Positions 26,889 to 35,169 of a stretch of 64,000 nucleotides of DNA are shown here, piece by piece. The notes beneath the pieces were generated by a model, which was given only the letters and a program-made list of their open reading frames with translations, was not told where the DNA came from and searched no databases. The DNA lies in contig NZ_CP024869.1 of NCBI RefSeq assembly GCF_003052165.1, forward strand, positions 1,026,001 to 1,090,000, in the 5' to 3' direction. A program made the position numbers and the translations under genes. Source of the DNA: Dietzia sp. JS16-p6b (GTDB lineage: Bacteria > Actinomycetota > Actinomycetes > Mycobacteriales > Mycobacteriaceae). How positions within the stretch are numbered: the stretch's first letter is position 1; every line of letters starts with the position of its first letter.

Positions 26889-27947
26889 GTGAGTCGCCGA
26901 CTGCTGACCCTCCTCGCCGCTCTGGTCCCGGCGGTGCTGCTGCTCGTCCTGGCCACCTCCGCGACGGTTCCGCTCGTGTCCATGGGCCCCGGACCCACCT
27001 ACGACACGTTCGGCGACGTCCGTGTCGAGGGCGAGGACGGGGTGGAGACGGTCCCCGTCATCGAGATCAGCGGCAGGGAGGCGGACGAGACCTCCGGTGC
27101 GCTGCGGATGACCACGGTCGCGGTCCGGGACAACCTCACCCTCCTCGAGGCCACGAGGTTCTGGCTGGACCCGGTGCAGGTGGTGGTCCCGCGTGACCAG
27201 GTCTTCCCCCCGGAACGGTCCCGGGACGAGGTCCGCGAGTCCAACGCCGCCGAGATGGTGGGTTCGGAGAACTCCGCGGAGGCCGCCGCCTACAGGTACC
27301 TGGGGATCCCGATGCAGCCCAGGGTCGAGGCCGTCGACCCCGAGGGCGCGGCCGCCGACCGCCTCCGTGAGGGTGACGTCCTGACCTCGATCGACGGCGA
27401 GCGGGTCTCCGACGCCACCGCGGTGGTCGAGCAGGTCAGCGCCCGGCGGCCGGGCGAGGAGGTCTCGATCGGGTTCACCAGGGACGGGCGCGAGGAGACG
27501 ACGACGACGACGTTGCAGCCCGCCGGTCCGGACGGCGATCCCGACCAGGGGCGCCTGGGCATCCTCGTCGGTGACACACCGGCGGACGGCACCGACGTCG
27601 ACATCAACATCGACCCGAACGTGGGGGGCCCCTCGGCGGGGCTGGTGTTGGCGGTCGCGATCGTGGACAAGTTGTCACCGGGGGAGTTGACGGGCGGCGC
27701 GCAGGTCGCGGGATCGGGCACCATCCGGCCCGACGGCACCGTCGGCCCGATCGGCGGGATCACCCACAAGATCCGGGCCGCCCGGGAGGCGGGGGCCACG
27801 GAATTCCTCGTCCCGTCCGCAAACTGTGCGGAGGCCGTGCAGGACCCACCGGGAGGGATCCGCCTGATCGAGGTGGACACGCTCCGGGGCGCGCTGGAGG
27901 CGCTGGAGGAGGCCGTTTCCGGGGGGCAGCCACCGACCTGCGGGTGA
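26889..27947 (+). CDS. Membrane-anchored PDZ and Lon-type serine protease (YlbL family)
   Basis: This 352-residue protein has an N-terminal membrane anchor (residues 5-26), a PDZ domain (about 140-215, with GDVLTSIDGERV) and a Lon proteolytic domain. The catalytic dyad can be placed at Ser249 in GGPSAGL and Lys294 in THKIRAAREAGA. No AAA+ module is present, so substrates must be small or unfolded; the active site faces outside the cell. It matches M. tuberculosis Rv3194c. The UPF0182 gene follows, with its GTG inside this stop codon. Confidence 0.93.
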   Translation: MSRRLLTLLAALVPAVLLLVLATSATVPLVSMGPGPTYDTFGDVRVEGEDGVETVPVIEISGREADETSGALRMTTVAVRDNLTLLEATRFWLDPVQVVVPRDQVFPPERSRDEVRESNAAEMVGSENSAEAAAYRYLGIPMQPRVEAVDPEGAAADRLREGDVLTSIDGERVSDATAVVEQVSARRPGEEVSIGFTRDGREETTTTTLQPAGPDGDPDQGRLGILVGDTPADGTDVDINIDPNVGGPSAGLVLAVAIVDKLSPGELTGGAQVAGSGTIRPDGTVGPIGGITHKIRAAREAGATEFLVPSANCAEAVQDPPGGIRLIEVDTLRGALEALEEAVSGGQPPTCG

Positions 27948-30900
27948 GCCGGGGCTTTTCCGTAAGGTGGATTCCACGAGCATGTCCGCCCCAGCAGTCC
28001 AGGAGCTTCCCCGGTGTCCGTCCGCCCGGTAATCCCGGTCGGCCGATCGCGATCTCACGTCGCGGCCGAGCCGTCGCCATCTCTATCGTCATCCTCATCG
28101 TCCTGATCCAGGTGCTACCGAGGATCAACTCCACGTACACGAACTGGCTGTGGTTCTCCTCGGTCGACGCCACCACCGTCATGAGGACGGAGCTGCTCAC
28201 GCGGATCGGTCTCTTCGTCGTGGTCGCCCTGCTCGTGGGACTCGCGGTCGCCGCGGGCATCCTGCTGGCCTACCGGTACCGTCCGGTCTTCCTGGCACAA
28301 CCGGGGATGCCGGACGTGCTGGCGAGGTACCGGGCCGCTCTCGGCGACTCACCGGCCAAGACCGTGCTCTGGGTCCCCGTCGGGCTCGGACTGCTCGCCG
28401 GTTCCGTGGCTCAGACGGGCTGGCAGTCGGTTCTCGCGTTCTTCAATTCCACCCCGTTCGGGCAGACCGATGCCCAGTTCGGGATCGACATCTCCTTCTA
28501 CGCGTTCGAGCTGCCCCTGTGGCGATCGCTCGTCACCTGGCTCATGGTCGCCGTGGTCCTGGCGTTCCTCGCCAATCTCGTCACGCACTATCTGTTCGGT
28601 GGGCTCCGACCCGGTGCGCGCGAAGGGGCGTTGACCCGCGCCGCGCGGATCCAGCTGGTCAGTCTCGCGGGACTGTTCATCCTGCTCAAGGCGGCGGCGT
28701 ACTGGCTCGACCGGTACGAGCTGCTGTTCCGCGAGAACGCGACGTTCACCGGTGCCGGACACACCGACGTCAACGCCCTGATCCCGGCCAAGATCTTCAT
28801 GTTCTCCGTGGCGATCGTCTGTGCGATCGCCTTCTTCTCCGCGATCGTGATCAGGGATCTGCGGATCCCCGCGCTCGCCACCGTGCTCCTGCTGTTCTCC
28901 GCGCTCGTGGTGGGATCGGTCTGGCCGCTGGCGGTCGAGCAGTTCTCGGTCAACCCCAACCGCGCCGAGAAGGAACGGGAGTACATCGCCCGCAACATCG
29001 AGGCCACGCGGGCCGCGTACGACATCGGTGACGACCGGGTGACGTACATCGAGGGCTGGGGCTCGGCGGATCCGAACCCGCGGGAGGCGGGGTCGGACGT
29101 CACGACACTGTCCAACGTCCGCGTGCTCGACCCGAACGTGCTCTCGCCCACCTTCACCCAGCTTCACCAGCTGCGCAACTTCTACGGTTTCCCCGAGACG
29201 CTGGGTATCGACCGGTACACGATCGACGGTGAGATGCGGGACTACCTCGTGGCCGCGCGCGAGCTCAACCCGGAGTCCCTGCAGGCCAATCAGCGAGACT
29301 GGATCAACCGGCACACCGTCTACACGCACGGCAACGGGTTCGTCTCCGCGCCCGCCAACCGGGTCAACGAGATCGCCGACGACGCGGGCTCGGACCGCGG
29401 CGGCCTGCCGAACTTCCAGATCTCGGACCTCGAGGCCATCAACAGCGGCCAGGAGATGGTGATCCCGGTGACCCAGCCGCGGACCTACTTCGGTCCGCTC
29501 ATCGCCCAGGCCGACCCCGACTACGCGATCGTCGGCGACAACGGTGAGGGTCCCCGTGAGTACGACACGGACACCGAGCAGTACACCTACACCGGTGAGG
29601 GCGGTGTCCCGATCGGCAACTGGCTCAACCGCACGGCCTATGCGCTGAGGTTCGCCGAGCGAAACATCCTGCTGTCCAGTCTGATCGGCCCGGACTCCAA
29701 GATCATCTACGACCGCGACCCCCGGGACCGTGTCCAGAAGGTCGCGCCGTGGTTGACGACCGACACCAACACGTACCCGGCCGTGATCGACGGCCGGATC
29801 AAGTGGATCGTCGACGGCTACACCACGCTCAAGACGTATCCCTACGCCGAACTGAGTTCCCTGGAGGCCATGACGGCCGACTCCACGAACGAGGCCGGCG
29901 GTCGGGTCCTGCCGGACGAGAAGGTCTCCTACATCCGCAACTCCGTCAAGGCCACGGTCGACGCGTACGACGGCACGGTGGACCTCTACGCGTTCGACGA
30001 GTCGGACCCGGTGCTGCAGACCTGGATGAAGGCCCTGCCCGGGATCGTGCAGCCCCGGGAGGCCATCTCGGAGGAGCTCGAGCAGCATCTCCGGTACCCG
30101 GAGGACCTGTTCAAGGTCCAGCGTGAGCTGCTGGCCCGGTACCAGGTCGACGACCCCGGTCAGTTCTTCACCAACGACGCCTTCTGGTCGGTGCCGTCCG
30201 ATCCCACGGTGACCTCGTCGATCCAGAACCCGACCCCGCCCCCGGGTGGGCCGGCCGGTGGACCTGCGGGTACCCAGGCCGCGAATGCCGGTCCTGTGGA
30301 GGGGCCGAGTCAGCCGCCGTACTACGTGGTGGTCTCCGATCCGACCGACCCCGAGTCGGACGAGCCCTCGTTCCAGCTCATCTCCGCGTTCCGCGGGTAC
30401 GAGCGCGAGTTCCTCGCGGCGCACATGTCGGCGAGCTCGGACCTGGACACCTACGGCGACATCACGGTCCGGGTGCAGCGGCCCACGGAACCCCTGGCGC
30501 AGGGACCCAACCAGGCGCAGGACATCATGATCGCCTCCCCGGCGATCGCGGAGGACCGCCGACTGTGGGGCGAGACGGCCGAGATCACCGAGGGCAACCT
30601 GCTCGCGTTGCCGCTGGCGGATGACTCCGTCCTGTACGTGGAGCCCATCTACACGCAGCGCAAGGACCAGGACTCGGCGTTCCCCAGGCTGCTCCGCGTG
30701 ATGGTCAGCTACGACCGCGCGGTGGGTTACGCGCCGACGCTGTACGAGGCGCTGCGCCAGGTGGGTATCGAGGCCGACCCGGACGTCGTGCGGATCGACG
30801 AGAGCGGCGAGGCGGAAGCCGAGGCGGAGGACGCCGCGTCTCCCACCGCTGCCACCGCTCCGCGCCCGGCGGCCCCGGCCACCGGGGGGACGGACGAAGC

Positions 30901-31042
30901 CGCGCGTGCCGCAGCCGTGCGGGACATCAACCAGGCGCTGAATGCGGTCCGCTCGGCCCAGGGCGGGGACCTGTCCTCACTGGGCCGGGCCCTGGAGGAT
31001 CTGCAGGAGGCCGTCGACGCCTACCAGGCCCTCGGGAACTGA
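27944..31042 (+). CDS. UPF0182 family large membrane protein (Rv3193c-like)
   Basis: This large protein of about 1032 residues has roughly seven N-terminal transmembrane helices (about residues 46-330), then a long extracellular part with WGSADPNPREAGSDVTTL and YTYTGEGGVPIGNWLNRTAYALRF, hallmarks of UPF0182. A Pro/Gly-rich insert (about 765-785) and an Ala/Thr-rich linker near residue 970 precede a C-terminal coiled segment. Function is unknown. The start is doubtful. GTG 27944 overlaps the previous stop, but its first 25 codons look non-coding. GTG 28014, with AGGAG 9 bases upstream, would give a typical N-terminus MSVRPGNPGRP if one base were added near 28025-28030. Confidence 0.88.
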   Translation: MSRGFSVRWIPRACPPQQSRSFPGVRPPGNPGRPIAISRRGRAVAISIVILIVLIQVLPRINSTYTNWLWFSSVDATTVMRTELLTRIGLFVVVALLVGLAVAAGILLAYRYRPVFLAQPGMPDVLARYRAALGDSPAKTVLWVPVGLGLLAGSVAQTGWQSVLAFFNSTPFGQTDAQFGIDISFYAFELPLWRSLVTWLMVAVVLAFLANLVTHYLFGGLRPGAREGALTRAARIQLVSLAGLFILLKAAAYWLDRYELLFRENATFTGAGHTDVNALIPAKIFMFSVAIVCAIAFFSAIVIRDLRIPALATVLLLFSALVVGSVWPLAVEQFSVNPNRAEKEREYIARNIEATRAAYDIGDDRVTYIEGWGSADPNPREAGSDVTTLSNVRVLDPNVLSPTFTQLHQLRNFYGFPETLGIDRYTIDGEMRDYLVAARELNPESLQANQRDWINRHTVYTHGNGFVSAPANRVNEIADDAGSDRGGLPNFQISDLEAINSGQEMVIPVTQPRTYFGPLIAQADPDYAIVGDNGEGPREYDTDTEQYTYTGEGGVPIGNWLNRTAYALRFAERNILLSSLIGPDSKIIYDRDPRDRVQKVAPWLTTDTNTYPAVIDGRIKWIVDGYTTLKTYPYAELSSLEAMTADSTNEAGGRVLPDEKVSYIRNSVKATVDAYDGTVDLYAFDESDPVLQTWMKALPGIVQPREAISEELEQHLRYPEDLFKVQRELLARYQVDDPGQFFTNDAFWSVPSDPTVTSSIQNPTPPPGGPAGGPAGTQAANAGPVEGPSQPPYYVVVSDPTDPESDEPSFQLISAFRGYEREFLAAHMSASSDLDTYGDITVRVQRPTEPLAQGPNQAQDIMIASPAIAEDRRLWGETAEITEGNLLALPLADDSVLYVEPIYTQRKDQDSAFPRLLRVMVSYDRAVGYAPTLYEALRQVGIEADPDVVRIDESGEAEAEAEDAASPTAATAPRPAAPATGGTDEAARAAAVRDINQALNAVRSAQGGDLSSLGRALEDLQEAVDAYQALGN

Positions 31043-31110
31043 GTTGACCTGCATGAATGGCAGCCGCAGTGTGAGTTGAGTCATGTTCCGGTCGTTCCGC
31101 GTTCACCGAT

Positions 31111-31140
31111 TTGCCTTCCGCGGTGAGTGGCACGTAGTGT
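31111..31140 (+). promoter_or_regulatory. Putative promoter of the initiator tRNA gene
   Basis: TTGCCT (31111-31116) and TAGTGT (31135-31140) are 18 bases apart and end 15 bases before the mature tRNA. Spacing and position suit a housekeeping promoter. Confidence 0.45.
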
Positions 31141-31155
31141 CATAGACGCAAACGA

Positions 31156-31229
31156 CGCGGGGTGGAGCAGCTCGGTAGCTCGCTGGGCTCATAACCCAGA
31201 GGTCGCAGGTTCAAATCCTGTCCCCGCTA
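31156..31229 (+). tRNA. Initiator tRNA-fMet (anticodon CAT)
   Basis: The cloverleaf is complete. The acceptor stem has the unpaired first position (C1 against T72) typical of initiator tRNAs. The anticodon stem has three G-C pairs (GGG/CCC) around loop CTCATAA, with anticodon CAT at 31190-31192. The T-loop is TTCAAAT. CCA is encoded directly after (31230-31232). The initiator features separate it from elongator tRNA-Met. Confidence 0.97.
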
Positions 31230-31236
31230 CCACGCA

Positions 31237-31274
31237 CTCAGGCCCGGTTCCCCAACAGGGGAGCCGGGCCTGAG
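31237..31274. terminator. Hairpin terminator after tRNA-fMet
   Basis: Perfect 11-bp arms CTCAGGCCCGG and CCGGGCCTGAG (31237-31247, 31264-31274) are followed by GCTATTTC. The hairpin lies between the tRNA gene and the stop of the converging fusion gene, so it may serve both. Confidence 0.8.
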
Positions 31275-31292
31275 GCTATTTCGGCGAAGTGG

Positions 31293-34235
31293 CTAGCGGC
31301 CGGTCCAGCGGGGCTCCCGCTTCTCGGCGAACGCGGCCACGCCCTCTCTGGCGTCGTCGGACAGGATCACGGGGCCGGCCATCTCGCTCTGGCGTCCGAA
31401 CGCCTCGTCCGGGCTCCAGGTGGGTGCCTCGTCGACGATCTTCTTGCCGACCCTCACCGAGAGGGGGGCGTTGGCGGCGATGCGCCGGGCCGTCTCCATC
31501 GCCGTCTCCAGGGCCCTGCCCTCGGGTACCACGGTGTTCACCATTCCCAGTTCGGCCAACCTCGCGGCGGGGAGGGCGTCGCCGAGCAGGGCGAGTTCCA
31601 GGGCCACCGGCCTCGGCAGACGGGTGGCCGACCGCCACAGTCCGCCGGCCGCGGCGAGGAGGCCGCGCGTGACCTCGGGGAGGCCGAAGGTGGCGTTCTC
31701 GGCGGCGACGATGAGGTCGGCGCACAGCACGAGCTCGAATCCGCCGGCGAGCGCAGGTCCCTCGACCGCGGCGACCGTCGGCGTGGTGGGTGGCTCGGCG
31801 GTCAGGCCCAGCGGACCGCGGCGGTCGGTGACCGGCACCTGCCCGCGGTGGGCCCCGGCGAGGTCCATGCCCGCGCAGAAAGTGTCGCCGCTGCCAGTGA
31901 GGACGATGGCGCGCACGCTCGAGTCGTCCTCGGCGTCGTCCACCGCGCGCTCCAGTTGGACGGCGGTGGCGTGGTCGATGGCGTTCTTGGCGTGGGGGCG
32001 GTTGAGCGTGATCACCCAGACCGAGCCGTCGCGTCGGGTGAGGACCGGGGCCGTGGGCGGTTCCGGGAGCTCCTGCCGCTCGCCCTCGACGACGACCCGG
32101 TCGCCGTCGAGACGCAGGGTCCGACGCAGCGGGGTACCGGAGGTGAGCGCGGCGATGTCGTCGGCGCTCTCGCGCCGCAGGAGGACGCGGGCGCCGTCCG
32201 GGGTGATCGCGGAGACCACGACTCCCTCCGCGCCACCGTCGCGACCGTGGGGGACGGTCACGGCCTCGATCACCGCGGGACCGTCGAGTTCCGTGCGCGC
32301 CGGGCGCGGGGCGGGGCGTTCGATCGCGGGCCTGAGGTGTGCGAACGGGCGGCTCGGCGGCGTGCCCGAGTAGATGCCCAGGGAATGCTTGGTGGCGTAC
32401 CAGCCCAGCGAGGTGGACAGTCCGACCTGATCCGGGTCCTCGCGCAGCAGCGGCACGAGAGTCGAGACGGCGTGGAGGCCGTAGTTGTTGCCGGGTCCGC
32501 CGGCCGAGGTGAGTCCGCCGGTCACGCTGAGTGGCCGCGACGGGTCCTGCCAGGGCAGGCCGAGGGCGCGGGCGCCGAGCTGAACGGCGGAGGGGAAGCA
32601 CGAGTAGAGGTCGACGGGGCCGAGGTCGTCCGCCGTGATGCCCGCGTGATCGAACGCGGCCGCGCCGGCGGCGGCGATCGCGGGAGAGCGGGTCAGGTCG
32701 GCGCGCTCGGAGACGAACCATTCGTCGGTGCCCGAGGCGCCGGCGTGCAGGAACACCCACTTGTCCTGGGGGACCCCGAGCGCCTGGGCTGCCGCGACGC
32801 TGGCCACGATCACCCCGGCCGCCAGGTCCACCTGGAGGTTGGCGCACATGAGCTTGGTGTACGGGGCGGACACGGTGCGGTTGGACGCGCTCGGGTAGGC
32901 GATCTCCTCGGCGGTGCGGGCGGTCGGGTCCCACGCGAACGGGTTCCGGGCCGCGATGGCGCTGTGGCGCGACCACAGGTCCCCGATGTGCTGCTGGTGG
33001 GCCTCGGCCGTCTCGCCGGAGTCGGCCTGCAGAGCGGATTCGATGAGCGAGTAGACGTAGATCGGCGCGCCGAGCCCGACGCTGGTCTCGGCCTCGTTGT
33101 TGGCCGGCCGGTCGACCCCGATCACCCGGTCGGGGCCGCGGTCCGGGTCCTGGGTGGTCCAGCGGGGCTCACGGCCCCGGGACTGGAGCGCCGCGACGGT
33201 GGCCCCGGCCTCGGCTCCGCTGACCAGGGCGAGGTGGGCGGCCCGGTCCGCGATCCGCTGGGCGGCGTCGTTGACGGCCAGCTGGGCACCGTCGCCGCCG
33301 TAGGGAGAGGTCTGCACGGTCTCGGCGGACTCCGCTCCGACGGCTTCGGCCACGAACCCCGCCTGGTCGGGGTAGGTCCAGGAGGCGCTGGGGACCGCGT
33401 AGACCAGATCGGCGCGGGGGAGCAGCGGCCCCTCGGCGCCGGTGTCGGCGGCGGCGGCCCGGAGCGCCTCGACGGACATGACGGCCGGTTCGGTGGCGGT
33501 GTCCGGATCGGGGTCGCGGCGGACGATCTGGCCCACGCCGATGAGGACCGGGGTCGACGGGTCCAGCATCTCGCCGGTGCGCTCGTGGAGGACGGGTTCG
33601 TCCGCGTAGCGCCCGGGCCCGCCACCGCCGTCGACGAGGCCCGCCAGGGCGTCGAGCGACTCGGTCAGGGCCGCCTCGACACTGCGGACGGCGGAGAGGC
33701 CGACCGGGCCGCGCACCGGCGGACCGTCCAGGGCGCCGTCGAGGCGGACCGCGCTGCCGTCGGCGGCGGGCACGACAGTGCACCACAGGCCGACCGTGAT
33801 GCCCATGGGGCCCGCGCCGCGCAGTTCGACCCCGGTCTCGTCGGCCTTCTCGACGGTCCACCGCACCTGGACGGGGATGTCCATGAGAGTCATCTGTTGG
33901 ACGAGTTGCCCGCCGGTGGTGAGCTTCTCGTCCCGCTCTCCACGCCAGGACAGGTGGAAGGTCAGCCATTCGTGGGTCCGGGTGGTGTCCAGTACCACGT
34001 CGAGGATCGCGGTCGGCGGAGCGCTGATCGCGCGCGCGACGTCGACCTGCCGTGCATAGCCGGAGATGCCCTCGGGGGCGGGGACGGTCACGTCTGCAGC
34101 GGGCGCCGTCGAACCGATGCCGGGGATGATCCGGGAGGCCAGGTCCGCCAGCGGCGTCACCGCCGTCCGGGCCAGCACAGGAGCCAGGGTGCGGCCGGTG
34201 TCGACGAGGCCTTTCATGCGCGATCTCTTGGACAT
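31293..34235 (-). CDS. Tripartite fusion: SRPBCC domain, thiolase-like domain, enoyl-CoA hydratase
   Basis: One uninterrupted reading frame encodes 980 residues with three domains. Residues about 60-205 resemble SRPBCC/polyketide-cyclase-like lipid-binding proteins (HEWLTFHLSWRG, GPMGITVGLWCTV). Residues 228-728 match actinobacterial acetyl-CoA acetyltransferase-like proteins (PVLIGVGQIVRR, GGPGNNYGLHAV) with a C-terminal OB-like part; the usual nucleophile Cys segment is replaced by SPYGGDGAQLAV. Residues 729-980 are a crotonase with both catalytic Glu positions kept (GGFELVL and LPEVTRG). The start is ATG 34235; ATG 34217 is possible. It is divergent from a TetR gene. A steroid, fatty acid or aromatic CoA-ester degradation role is inferred, not shown. 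Confidence 0.85.
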   Translation of the reverse strand: MSKRSRMKGLVDTGRTLAPVLARTAVTPLADLASRIIPGIGSTAPAADVTVPAPEGISGYARQVDVARAISAPPTAILDVVLDTTRTHEWLTFHLSWRGERDEKLTTGGQLVQQMTLMDIPVQVRWTVEKADETGVELRGAGPMGITVGLWCTVVPAADGSAVRLDGALDGPPVRGPVGLSAVRSVEAALTESLDALAGLVDGGGGPGRYADEPVLHERTGEMLDPSTPVLIGVGQIVRRDPDPDTATEPAVMSVEALRAAAADTGAEGPLLPRADLVYAVPSASWTYPDQAGFVAEAVGAESAETVQTSPYGGDGAQLAVNDAAQRIADRAAHLALVSGAEAGATVAALQSRGREPRWTTQDPDRGPDRVIGVDRPANNEAETSVGLGAPIYVYSLIESALQADSGETAEAHQQHIGDLWSRHSAIAARNPFAWDPTARTAEEIAYPSASNRTVSAPYTKLMCANLQVDLAAGVIVASVAAAQALGVPQDKWVFLHAGASGTDEWFVSERADLTRSPAIAAAGAAAFDHAGITADDLGPVDLYSCFPSAVQLGARALGLPWQDPSRPLSVTGGLTSAGGPGNNYGLHAVSTLVPLLREDPDQVGLSTSLGWYATKHSLGIYSGTPPSRPFAHLRPAIERPAPRPARTELDGPAVIEAVTVPHGRDGGAEGVVVSAITPDGARVLLRRESADDIAALTSGTPLRRTLRLDGDRVVVEGERQELPEPPTAPVLTRRDGSVWVITLNRPHAKNAIDHATAVQLERAVDDAEDDSSVRAIVLTGSGDTFCAGMDLAGAHRGQVPVTDRRGPLGLTAEPPTTPTVAAVEGPALAGGFELVLCADLIVAAENATFGLPEVTRGLLAAAGGLWRSATRLPRPVALELALLGDALPAARLAELGMVNTVVPEGRALETAMETARRIAANAPLSVRVGKKIVDEAPTWSPDEAFGRQSEMAGPVILSDDAREGVAAFAEKREPRWTGR

Positions 34236-34249
34236 GGATGCCACTTTCC

Positions 34250-34261
34250 GTCTGGTCAGAC
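34250..34261. promoter_or_regulatory. Candidate operator between the fusion gene and TetR
   Basis: GTCTGGTCAGAC is an inverted repeat with 5-bp arms, placed 15 bases upstream of the fusion gene start in the 102-base divergent interval. It is a plausible but unproven binding site for the adjacent TetR protein. Confidence 0.3.
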
Positions 34262-34337
34262 TGTTTTGCTGAATCATGCCGATCGGACCGACTCGGCGGC
34301 AAGTCGCCGCGGCGGTGGCCCGAGTAATGTCTCGGCC

Positions 34338-35048
34338 ATGGCAGCCCCCCGTCGTCCGAAGCAGGAGCGGTCCGCCGCCACCCGCTCGAAGCTCCTCGAG
34401 GCCGCGTACGAGTCGCTGCTCGACCGTGGCTACGGCGCGACGACGGTCGGCGAGGTGCAGAACCGCGCGGGGGTCGCGCGGGGCACGCTGCTGCACCACT
34501 TCCCCACGAGGGGCTCGCTCATGGCCGGGGTCGTGGAGGACATCGTCGAACGCCGGCTCCGCGTCCTGACCTCGACGGGCCTCGGCGTCCGGGCTCGCGT
34601 GGGAGCCGACGACGGTGCCGACGACGGTGCCGGCGACGGTGCCGACGCCGTCGCAGACCCCGACGCCGGGGCGCGCGACGACGTGCCGTTGGCCACGAGC
34701 TGGGACGACGTGGTGGATCTGGTCTGGGAAGAGCTCCAGGGTCCGCCGTTCACGGTGGCCCTCGAGCTCTGGGTGGCCTCCCGGACCGATCCCGAGCTCC
34801 GCCGGGCGCTCATCCCTCTCCAGGAACGCATCTTCCGCACGGTGCACCGGAACGTCACGCGTCTGGCGGGGGAGGACCATCCGCGCGCGCCGATGCTGGT
34901 GCAGTTCACCATCGACCTGCTCACGGGGGCCCACCTGGCCGGGACCCTGCAGCCCAGGGTCGGAGCCTCGGCCGTGGTCGAGGCCTGGAAGATCGCCGTC
35001 CGGGAGCTGGCCCGGACGGACGGGGGACGGGTGCCGGCGCTCCGCTGA
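34338..35048 (+). CDS. TetR family regulator with an acidic Asp-Gly-Ala repeat insert
   Basis: This 236-residue protein has an N-terminal helix-turn-helix (RSKLLEAAYESLLDRGYGATTVGEV, then AGVARGTLLHHFPTRGSL). After it, residues about 89-113 are an acidic stretch made of DGAD-like units encoded by 12-base repeats, likely a disordered linker. The C-terminal helical domain (DLVWEELQGPPFTVALELWVASRTDPELR) resembles regulators of fatty acid or CoA-ester genes. It is divergent from the SRPBCC-thiolase-crotonase gene and probably controls it and perhaps the aldehyde dehydrogenase downstream. Confidence 0.88.
   Translation: MAAPRRPKQERSAATRSKLLEAAYESLLDRGYGATTVGEVQNRAGVARGTLLHHFPTRGSLMAGVVEDIVERRLRVLTSTGLGVRARVGADDGADDGAGDGADAVADPDAGARDDVPLATSWDDVVDLVWEELQGPPFTVALELWVASRTDPELRRALIPLQERIFRTVHRNVTRLAGEDHPRAPMLVQFTIDLLTGAHLAGTLQPRVGASAVVEAWKIAVRELARTDGGRVPALR
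34604..34651 (+). repeat. Four tandem 12-bp repeats inside the TetR gene
   Basis: Units GCCGACGACGGT (twice), GCCGGCGACGGT and GCCGACGCCGTC lie in tandem, in frame, and encode an Ala-Asp-Asp-Gly type motif. The two first copies are identical, which suggests recent slippage. Confidence 0.85.
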
Positions 35049-35169
35049 GCCGGTCGAGCCGAATCCGTGGAACCGCCGCGGGCGAGGCCGGCACCGCCTA
35101 GGTTGGACAGGTGTCTGTTCGCATGTCCGTTGCGACAGGACCCCACCCGGCAACAGCAGGAGACCCACC

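Noticed and set aside
28349-30424. Minus-strand open frame of 691 codons
   Set aside because: It is antisense to the UPF0182 gene and has a Val/Asp/Arg-rich shadow composition with no domain.
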